From: Bacteroidales bacterium
GTDB taxonomy: Bacteria; Bacteroidota; Bacteroidia; Bacteroidales; F082
Direction: 5' to 3'
Assembly (NCBI GenBank): GCA_017548125.1
Contig: JAFYNK010000031.1
Coordinates: 1 to 34,664 of the forward strand
DNA: 34,664 nucleotides
A program made the position numbers and the translations under genes. Within the stretch, counting starts at the first letter, position 1; each line of letters starts with the position of its first letter. The notes beneath the pieces are model-generated. The model saw only the letters and a program-made list of their open reading frames with translations. It did no database searches and was not told the origin of the DNA. Below are positions 19,926 to 28,500 of the stretch, piece after piece.

Positions 19926-20262
19926 CCAGAATGTATGATTTTCCGCCCAAAATTCATACATTTTAATTTAAAATGATGTAATGATTCCTACATTTTGCCC
20001 CAAAATGCATACATAATCCATTACATAGGATAATCATATTTTATATACTAATTTGCCTGAAAATGGTGTTTTTTGCCCTTAAATGTTAAATAATTGTTAA
20101 AAAATAGCTGATTTTCGCTCCGTATTATGTAGGAATCATGTAGGAAAAACAGACCAAAATGTATGAATTTTGACGCAAAATGTTATAATTTTGGTTTAAA
20201 ATGATGTAATAATGCTGTAATAATCAACCAAAATGTATGAATTATGTAATATAAGTGTGTAA
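19926..20262. repeat. AT-rich iteron array built on AAAATGTATGAATT
   Basis: No gene is visible in this stretch. It holds many related short repeats in both orientations. AAAATGTATGAATTTTG is present twice without mismatch: inverted at 19948-19964 and direct at 20156-20172. AAAATGTATGAATT recurs at 20230-20243. Near copies are at 19926-19940 (CAGAATGTATGATT) and 20002-20016 (AAAATGCATACATAA). A second form, AAAATGATGTAAT, occurs at 19970-19982 and 20198-20210. A third, ATGTAGGAAT or its inverse, occurs near 19984-19996 and twice at 20127-20144. The copies share the core TGTA and vary in spacing, so this is not CRISPR. Plausible roles are a replication origin, a partition site or a cluster of operators. 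Confidence 0.75.
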
Positions 20263-20283
20263 TTATGTTTACAAGTACTGACC

Positions 20284-20336
20284 ATTTTCGCGAGGTCACG
20301 AAAATGATATTTTCTGCTAATCTTTGATAAATTAGC
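20284..20336. repeat. Two hairpins beside the iteron array
   Basis: ATTTTCG (20284-20290) pairs with CGAAAAT (20299-20305) over an 8-base loop. GCTAAT (20316-20321) pairs with ATTAGC (20331-20336) over a 9-base loop. Together with the terminator stem at 20345-20377 they make three consecutive hairpins within 95 bases. No ORF of note lies here. Confidence 0.6.
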
Positions 20337-20339
20337 AAG

Positions 20340-20377
20340 AAAAAAAAGAACGAAACCCTGGGAAGGAATCGTTCTTT
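20340..20377 (-). terminator. Intrinsic terminator for the minus-strand small-terminase-like gene
   Basis: A perfect 9-bp stem AAAGAACGA (20345-20353) / TCGTTCTTT (20369-20377) with a 15-base loop. On the minus strand it is followed by a run of T (20347-20340). It lies 72 bases after the stop of the gene at 20450. Confidence 0.65.
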
Positions 20378-20449
20378 GAGTAATAAACATTAATAAACTA
20401 TGAAAAAAAAGAATTGGCTTATCTAAAGTCTAAAGTAGAGGAAAATAGA

Positions 20450-20740
20450 CTATTTTCCCTCTTTCTCTCCCATCTCCCTTAATCTTGCAGATACAATATT
20501 AGTATTAGACTTCACTTCTGCATTGACATCAACACTCTGTAATTTTGGTACGACATAAGCAGCTAGCTTCTCCATTATATCTACCCTTTCTTTGGGTTTT
20601 AGTTGATAGATGTCTTCTAATAACGTTTCAGAATTATAATAATCGTTAACGATCTTAGATATTGCAGTGCGAAGCGTACTGGTAGTTTTGTTAGGTGTAC
20701 CTTTCTGTCTTCCTCCTGTTTTTTTTCCTTTGTTGTCCAT
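20450..20740 (-). CDS. Small basic phage protein, possibly small terminase subunit-like
   Basis: Ninety-six residues from ATG at 20740; the frame can be read further upstream, but the start after the -7 element at 20765-20772 is clearly better. The N-terminus is basic and Gly/Lys/Thr-rich (GKKTGGRQKGTPNKTTS), a signature I associate with small phage DNA-binding and terminase-small-subunit-like proteins of Bacteroidota phages. The rest is helical (LRTAISKIVNDYYNSETLL, then LKPKERVDIMEKLAAYVVPKLQSVD). It is the only minus-strand gene in the element and has its own promoter and terminator, so it is regulated apart from the plus-strand genes. Alternatives are a small transcription regulator or a partition-type DNA-binding protein acting on the neighbouring repeats. 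The palindrome GGAAAATAG-A-CTATTTTCC (20440-20458) spans its stop codon. Confidence 0.6.
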   Translation of the reverse strand: MDNKGKKTGGRQKGTPNKTTSTLRTAISKIVNDYYNSETLLEDIYQLKPKERVDIMEKLAAYVVPKLQSVDVNAEVKSNTNIVSARLREMGEKEGK

Positions 20741-20764
20741 AAGTAAAAAGTTAAACCAATGGTG

Positions 20765-20772
20765 CAAAATTA
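20765..20772 (-). promoter_or_regulatory. Promoter -7 element for the small-terminase-like gene
   Basis: TAATTTTG on the minus strand matches TAnnTTTG. A TTG lies only 14 bases upstream, shorter than the usual spacing, so the -33 element is uncertain. The leader would be about 18 bases. Confidence 0.45.
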
Positions 20773-20819
20773 ACTGAATAGATTTGCAACCTAAGTTTAA
20801 CTTATAATCGATTACAAGT

Positions 20820-21389
20820 ATGATAACATTATGGATTGGTGCTGCTATTGGTGGAGGCTTGAGCGTTCTTGGCAGTGTCGCAGGCGGTATTGCTGCAAAG
20901 AATGCGGCGGATGACGCAGCCAACAAACTCGCAGAACAAAAACAAAAAAATCAGGAATGGTACAACAGGCGATACAACGAGGATGCCACACAACGTGGTG
21001 ACGCACAGCGTATGATTACCAGAACGGAAGAGCTTATAAGACAACGCAATAAGGCAGCGCAAGGCGCACAGGCTGTTATGGGCGGAACTTCAGAAAGCGT
21101 TGCAGCAGCCAAGGCGGCAAACAACAAGGCTATATCTGATGCTGCCGCCAACATTACAGCCAGTGCAGAGGCTCGTAAAGACGCTATCGAAGCTACATAT
21201 ATGCAGAACGACAGTGCTTTCAACCAACAGCAGATGGCTATTGACAATGCCAAGGCTCAGGCTATTGCAGGAGCTGTACAAGGTATTGCTAATACAGGCG
21301 CAGCCATAGCTGGAAGCGATTTTGAACTTCCTCAAGGCTTCAGAAAGAAAGATAAGAATACTACACAAACAGAAGCTTTAGGAGGATGA
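20820..21389 (+). CDS. Ala/Gln-rich phage protein with N-terminal membrane segment
   Basis: A 189-residue protein. Residues 4-27 form a small-residue hydrophobic segment (GAAIGGGLSVLGSVAGGIAA) able to cross a membrane. Long helices rich in Ala, Gln and Asn follow (NKLAEQKQKNQEWYNRR, then RMITRTEELIRQRNKAA, VAAAKAANNKAISDAAANI). A second small-residue helix is near 155-170, and a basic tail ends in QTEALGG. This design, a membrane-active start plus long Ala/Gln helices, resembles DNA pilot and internal virion proteins of Bacteroidota phages, so ejection or virion assembly is likely. No family can be named with certainty. The stop codon is 4 bases before the next start, so the two are co-transcribed. 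Confidence 0.7.
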   Translation: MITLWIGAAIGGGLSVLGSVAGGIAAKNAADDAANKLAEQKQKNQEWYNRRYNEDATQRGDAQRMITRTEELIRQRNKAAQGAQAVMGGTSESVAAAKAANNKAISDAAANITASAEARKDAIEATYMQNDSAFNQQQMAIDNAKAQAIAGAVQGIANTGAAIAGSDFELPQGFRKKDKNTTQTEALGG

Positions 21390-21393
21390 CAGT

Positions 21394-22530
21394 ATGAGCG
21401 TAAGAGATGATATTTTGAATCAGAAGGCGCAGAAAGGAACCAAGGCTTGGAGTGAAGAACATGACACTCAGAATGATTACACTCAGAAAGCGCAGAAAGG
21501 AACGTTGCAGTATGTTGACAGCACTGCTGCTTCCAATCCTGCTAAAGAGGAAACAGTTGAAGCGACATCTAAGCCAACTGATACTGCTGACAACAAGAAG
21601 ACTCTATCCTTTAAGGATCTGTATGAGATACTGACCCCAAAACCAGACCCGGAACAGCTGAAGAAAGACGCTAAGCGTGCGAGGACACGCAATATTATTG
21701 CTGCTCTCGGTGATGGTATTTCTGCAATAGCCAATCTGCACTATACGACTAAAGGTGCACCTAACATGTATGACGGGAAAAGTACATTGACTGCCAAATC
21801 GCAAGCGAGATATGACAAGTTAATGCAAGATTATAAGGATAACCTTGACAAATACAAACAAGGTCAGTTAAAAGCAGAGCAGCTTGACAAGGAGTGGAAT
21901 CACAGAGCTGAACGTGAAAAGGTAGCTGATGATCAGTGGAATAAATCGCACCAGTTAGGTTTAGACAAATTTGAGTACCAGAAAGGACGTGATAAAGTAG
22001 CCGATGATCATTGGGATAAGGATTATACATATCGAGAAAATCGTGATAAACAAAGTCAAGAAAACTGGAAAAAAACTTATGATTTGCAAAAACAAACCCA
22101 ACAAGATAATAAACAATTCCGACAAGACCAAATTGACGCACAAAATAGGCGTACGGAAGCTGCAAGAGCTAAAGGTGTAAGAGGCAAGGAAACTGTATTC
22201 TCCGATGGCAAAGGCAATAATGTAATTATTTATGACAATGTATGGAAAGGTTCCAAACAATCAATCATAAATGCATTGAGCGAGGACCCTCAATTTCAAG
22301 ATAATCTGCTTTTGAGAAAAATAAACAGAGGTATAGCCTCCAAAGACGAAGTTGATAATTTCATAAATCAAAACTGGTACAAATCTGATAAGGCAAAAGC
22401 GATCATGCTTACTTTATCACAACTTGATCCTGCGACAATGACATCTGAGATAGATAACGATTCTAATGAAGACTTTAGTCAATATGAAGTGACATCTGAT
22501 GATGATTTTAGTCAATATGAAGTAAAATAA
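21394..22530 (+). CDS. Probable virion-associated protein with repeated helical segments
   Basis: A 378-residue hydrophilic protein. The N-terminus repeats QKAQKGT (residues 10-16 and 32-38). A conserved-looking helical region follows (LSFKDLYEILTPKPDPEQL, then RNIIAALGDGISAIANL). Residues about 150-250 form a long charged helix with three repeats beginning REKVADDQWNKSHQL, RDKVADDHWDKDYTY and RDKQSQENWKKTYDL. A compact domain (KETVFSDGKGNNVIIYDNVW, about 270-350) comes next, and the tail carries DFSQYEV twice. An internal scaffold or ejected protein would fit; I do not recognise a family. GGAGG at 21381-21385, 8 bases before the ATG, is one of the few good Shine-Dalgarno-like sites in the window, though it also encodes the last two Gly codons of the preceding gene. 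The giant ORF begins 13 bases after its stop. Confidence 0.7.
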   Translation: MSVRDDILNQKAQKGTKAWSEEHDTQNDYTQKAQKGTLQYVDSTAASNPAKEETVEATSKPTDTADNKKTLSFKDLYEILTPKPDPEQLKKDAKRARTRNIIAALGDGISAIANLHYTTKGAPNMYDGKSTLTAKSQARYDKLMQDYKDNLDKYKQGQLKAEQLDKEWNHRAEREKVADDQWNKSHQLGLDKFEYQKGRDKVADDHWDKDYTYRENRDKQSQENWKKTYDLQKQTQQDNKQFRQDQIDAQNRRTEAARAKGVRGKETVFSDGKGNNVIIYDNVWKGSKQSIINALSEDPQFQDNLLLRKINRGIASKDEVDNFINQNWYKSDKAKAIMLTLSQLDPATMTSEIDNDSNEDFSQYEVTSDDDFSQYEVK

Positions 22531-22543
22531 ATAAAATACAACT

Positions 22544-25500
22544 ATGCCAATTTACACAGTAAACAACAAAACTTTCAATATACCAGATGATAAAGTGGAT
22601 GCCTTTGAAAAAAAATATCCCCATGCTTATATTGAATATCATACAGAAGATAAAAAGTATAATATTCCTCTATCTGCACGAGAGGGATTCCTAAAAAAGT
22701 ATCCTAATGCTACTTATTCAAAACAAGATGGTCCCTCCTCTCCTTCCGTTTCTGTTGAGCCTGCACAAGTTGCCAACCCTGTTTCTCAGGTAAAGCAGGA
22801 TTCGCTGAGCGTTGATGCAGACGAAGATACTGATGTCAAAGTCCAATCCTCACAAAGGACAATGAAACCTGAGACAACAGATGACCTGATTGCAAGAATA
22901 CAGAGAAACGGCAAGAAAGACAAGCAGGAAGAACTTCTTGAAGCACTTTCTCAAAGACAAGAACAAAAGACAGCACAGGACAGATATGTCAAAGGAATAG
23001 AAGATTCCATAGAAAAGAAAGCGAATGAACTGATAGAAAAAGACGTCAGTCTCAGCACTTTCAACAAAACCAAAGACAACGGATTGCAGTTCAACCCGTC
23101 AACGGGAAAATTAGAACGCTCCTACTCCACTCCATACGGCAATACGACTACCGACAGACATCTTGCTGATATGGAGAGTTCTCAATATGCAAGCAATATG
23201 ACTGTCAGCGGACAGCTCAGACAGGCACAACGTAAATTGGATGAACTTAAACGCATGAAGCAGGAAAGAGCCAACGAAGTTCACGATGAAACTGCTGATT
23301 TTATAGATAGTAAACTTACAGGTTTTGGCCAGGCTCTTATTGGAGGTAATTTTTATGTGTCAAAACAAATGAGCGATCCTGAAAAAAACACTCTGGACGC
23401 AGCCATTCTTGAAACCGAAGAACAAATCAAAATATTAGAAAGAGAGATTGACAGACAAAATAACAAACGTGTCGGATTTTGGAGAGGTTTTACGGATATT
23501 ACCGGTGATATCAATACCTGGGATTTTGGTTTAGGCGATGCAAAACACGCACTTACCTTGCTTGATGTAGGTAAAGATTATCCACATAAAAGCGATGGAA
23601 CAAAACAAGCCGAGCAAGAATTGCTTGAATCTGTGTATAAAAAGCAACAAGCACAGCAAAGCTACGGACGAAATGATAACTTCTGGTTCCGTGCAGGCAC
23701 AATGACAGGTCACATGCCTGCTTTCATGATAGACTTCGCTGTTACCGGCGGAGGATTTGATGGCATAAACGCATTGTCAAAGGCTGCGACAAAAGGCGCA
23801 ACAAAGGCAATCGGAAAAGAAGTCATCGAGGAAATGGCTAAACAGGGTTTTAAAAACTATGTAAAGGCTAACGGTGTTAAAGGATTCAGCCAATATGCAG
23901 GCAACTGGACCATCAAAGCACTCGGCACAATGGCTGACGACCTTATCATAAGAGCACCATTGATGACAAATACAGTTCAAGCGGCAAAGACCGCTTCTGA
24001 CATAATAGACAGAAAACTCGGAAGTGTTGTCGTCAATGAAGACGGAACATACGACTTCTCCAACGACAAGACATGGAGTAACGCCATCTGGCAAGGAGAA
24101 GCAAACGCCATCATTGAAAACTATTCAGAAATGTTCGGTGCGCACCTTGCTCCTGTCACATTAAAGAACATGTCTGATGTCGCTGCCGTATTCGGTGCAA
24201 AACGGCTAAGCGGTGTGCTTGCAAAGGCAGATGCAAGCGCAATAGGCGCAATCATGGGAAAAACAAACGAGATGTTTACCAAGCTCGGCGTCTCTGACTA
24301 CTTCGGCGAAGTCACTGAAGAATACTACGGACAGCTATGGCGTACAATGCTCAACCTTGATGACGCATACAGACAAAACCCGGACGGTTCAAGAACAAAC
24401 CTTCTGGCAACAGGACAATTCCATGGTGACATATTGGGTGGCATGGCTCTCAGCATGGGATTGATGGGTGCTGGCAAATACTCTCTTTCAGCAGCCAATT
24501 ACACTATGATGAAGCATGATGTCAACAAAGCTGATTCAAGAGCAAGAGAATTGTTTGGCAATGATATTTGGGAACCATTACGTCAGACAATAGATTTGAC
24601 AACAAATGATGATATTGGAAACTATATAGGAAGTGTTCTTATAGACGACAAATTAACCTTAGAGGAAAAAGAAGCTGTTTTAAACTATGTAGAAAGGTCC
24701 TTGTATCTAAGAGGCTTTAACCTCGCCACATTGGCTCAGTCACGCAATACTGATGAATCGGACAGCGACATCATCGATCAACAGAACAACGAATCATTCC
24801 TTGACGGATATAATGCAAGCACACCTCAAGAAATGAACGATGCCAAAAACATGCTTGAAATCAAAAAAGCAGAAATGATCCATACATTCGGTTTTACTGA
24901 TGAATCTGACATCGAAGCATTCCTCGGTGAAAATCCTATCGAGACTGTCGCACAAAGAAGACAGAATGGAGAAAGTCAGGAAAGCACACAGACTGTCATC
25001 GACTATCTCAACGCCAAAGCGACATACGTCGGCATGATACAGCGTGTCTGTGACGACATTGACGGACAGATAGAGCAAAGCAATGCGCTCATCGATTCTC
25101 ATACAAATAAGCATACAGGCAAGATTCACGGAGCTGTATCTAAAGAAGACGGCAGACTTGTTTATATCGTCTCAGGCAATGTCGTTCCTTATCAAGATGG
25201 TTCAGGCATCGACTTGCAGAATTCGGACGAAAACATCATCGTCAGAGATGCTGAGACTGGAGAATTGAAACAGATGTCACCTGAGTTCCTTTCTTCCTTA
25301 TACGACACACAGTACCCTAACGAGCAGAAGGAAATCAACGCCCAGCAGATAAGAGAAAAGATTCTTTCAGAAGAAAGCAACAAGATTGACGGCGTCGTTG
25401 ACTTCAACGACAAGGAACAGCTCCTTAACGAAATTGCAAACCAGATTGCCATTACAATGATACTCGCACAAAGAGGTCTTGACGCTGATTACATCAAGAC

Positions 25501-28500
25501 ATTCATTGGCAATGCTCAGATTGTCGAAAATCCTGACGGAACACTGACTTTCACTGACGGACAGAACGAGGTCGTTGTACCTAAACAGGAAATACAGCAG
25601 CAGGTTGACGCTAACAACATGCAACGTGCCGTTGACTTCAACGACAAGGCTAAAGAAATGCGCAATGCCATCCAACAGGCAGCAGCAACAACAACTCTTT
25701 CTTATGGAATGGGAGACAATATTTCATTAAGAGACGCTGACGGCAATATCATCAACGGAACTATATCTATGATAGAAGACGACACTTATGTCATAGATTA
25801 CAGTGACAATAACGGCACATGGCATACTCTTGACCTGACTCAACAAGAGCTTGACAATATGATTGTCGGCCATAACGGTTCAACATTGAACCAACCTGTT
25901 TCAGAACAGAAACAAGCTGATTGGAATTCGGATGAACAATATCAGTATGATGATGAAATGTCTTTCTATAACGGCCAGATTCATGGCACTCTAAATAGAG
26001 TAGAAAACGGAACTGCCATTTATGTTGACGACAAAGGCGAACCTGTAATACTGTTAGCTGCAAAAAACGACCATCAATTCATTGGAATATTCAGAGAGCC
26101 TAATTCCAATAAATGGTCAATAAAAATGGAAAACAAACAAGGTGACAAAGGTGCGTTTAAAGGATTGCTTTCATCTGCAATGTCAAAATTGCCTATCGGT
26201 GCTGAAATTTATGAAAGAACATCAATATCTCTTGATGGTTTAAGAATATTTTCACAACAACTTGAACACGGATTCGAAATAGGAAATGACACTTACGAGA
26301 CAGATGTGAATGGTGCCGACATGGCAAATGTCTTTGGTCTTAGCGAAGCTGACCAAGAATCAATGGCAAGTGTTCATATCTCTGAAAATGAACTTCCTAA
26401 AGTCAAGGAAATACTAAGACCATATTTAGAGAAATTCGGTGTAAAGAACATTGATAATGTAGTTTATTTGACCAATGGCAATACTCTTAGTATCAAACTC
26501 CCTATATTGGTAAAAACTGGCATAGGAACAAGCGTCCCTAAAAATAATATCGACAATACATCTTCAACAGAAGAAACGCATTCAACAAACGACAATGGTG
26601 TCCAAGAATGGTACAAGAACATTCATCTTAGCGGTGAATTAGACCAAAACAATGTTCCTTTTGTTCTGTCACCAGACGGCAATGTTGATTTCGGATATAT
26701 AGAATCCATGCACAATCTGCCAGAAGCACCTATAAGATTGTCTATGGGGGATATTTCTAATGGCTATATCCACATTAACAAAAGACATGGCAACGAAATA
26801 AAAAAAGCAGGATTCAATTCTATTGAAGAATTTATCAAATATGTTGCGGATAACTTTACAAGAATACAGGAAGGTTCAGCTTATGACAATTCCAACAATG
26901 ATAAAAACCAATCGTACCTGATACAATTACAAGACGGTCATAACAACACGCTCTTTGTTCAGTTATCTCGTGATGGCAAATACTGGAATGTTAATAGTGC
27001 CGGAGTTTTTGGCAAGTCATATGGTAACAAGAAGAAAAATATTTGGTCTGCCTCCGAAGTGCAGAGTGACAACTCGGCGGTTGTCAGTGACGGTTCGCAG
27101 TCCGAGCCTATCGCCGAAAACGGCTCTACCTCTAACGGAACTCCGTCCAAATCTTCTGAGCACAAAGATAATAATTCTTTTGATAATAACAACGAGTTAG
27201 AGGAAAAAGTTTACCAAGCAAGCGAAAACTTAAGAAAATATGTAGAATTCTTTAATTATAGGTATGGATATGAATTTACATCAGAAAGAGATTTCTACAA
27301 CTGGATAGTACGAAAATACAAAACAAAAAAAGACATTTATCTTTGGCTATCTGATAATCTTCCAAAAGAAAATGTTAGCTATGCGATGCGTGCTATTATA
27401 GATTACGGTATCGCAAGCAAACAATTAATTGAACAATCCTCCACTAACAAAGGAGATTTAACGCTACAATCTACCACTGACGAGACCGTTCCAACATCTC
27501 AATCTTCCCTTATTCCTAAAGACGAATCAGGCAATCCTATCTACGAGCAGGCTGACAGCGAAACGGCTTGGGACGCTCTTATGGAAGATGCTGAAGGCGA
27601 CGAAATAATGGCTGGCGAAGTTGCCAAATCAATGATCGCTGACAAAGAAGCGGAACTCAAGAAACTTGAAAAGACCAAAATCAAGGAAGGCAAGACTCCT
27701 GCCGAGAAAATGGCAGCTCTTAAAGAACGTAAAGCTGAAGTTGAAAAAATCAAGCAAGATATCGAAGCATGGAAGAAAATTGCGGCAGTTCCTATACAAA
27801 GACAGATTGCACAGCAGGAACGCATACGTCAGGAAGAAGCAGAAGCAGCCGCAAAACGTAAAGCTGATGAAGAAAGTTTGTTGGCGGAACGTCTTGAAGC
27901 ATTGCGCAATAAACAAGAATTGCACAACGGCATTCCTGACTATTCAGAAGACACTCCGCAGAACGCCCGTGCAAGAGGCTACAGACGTGTGAATGGTCAT
28001 ATAGAAGAACGCCAGCAAGCAATAGAAGCGGTACAAGGCAAGGAAACAGAAGTCGAGTTCAGCAACGATGTAAGACCTAAAGGTCATTATGCCGTGATAG
28101 ACGCTTCTCAACTCCAGCCAAGCCACATTCAAGGCAACCGCAATCCTTTGCACTTCCTTGACGAAGCACAGCCGAAGGAACGCAACGACAAGGCAAGCAT
28201 CGTTTCCGCACAGAAGATTGCAGGCAACATCAGACCGGCAACAATCACTACAGGAGAGACTGCATACGTCGGCACTCCTACTGTCAATACCCGTGGAGAG
28301 GTTATCCAAGGCAACAGCAGAAGCGACGCATTGAAACTCATGTACGGCAATCATAATGACCAAGCACAGACTTACAAGCAATACCTTATGGACAACGCAG
28401 AGCAGTTCGGATTGAATCCAGAAGATGTTTCCAATATGGAGAGTCCTGTTCTCGTCCGTATGCTTGATGTCAATGATGAGCAGGCAATCACACTCGGACA

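Noticed and set aside
19926-20262. CRISPR array
   Set aside because: Repeats vary in sequence, orientation and spacing, and there are no uniform spacers or cas genes.
26955-27200. Another +1 frame ORF (81 codons) in a linker of the giant gene
   Set aside because: Same phase as the two accepted nested ORFs, but the product is Ser/Leu/Thr/Arg-rich and ends in an isoleucine/leucine run, so it looks like composition rather than a protein.
27666-27992. +1 frame ORF of 108 codons over the coiled coil
   Set aside because: Lys/Arg-rich product is what a shifted Glu/Lys-rich coiled coil gives; no sign of independent constraint.
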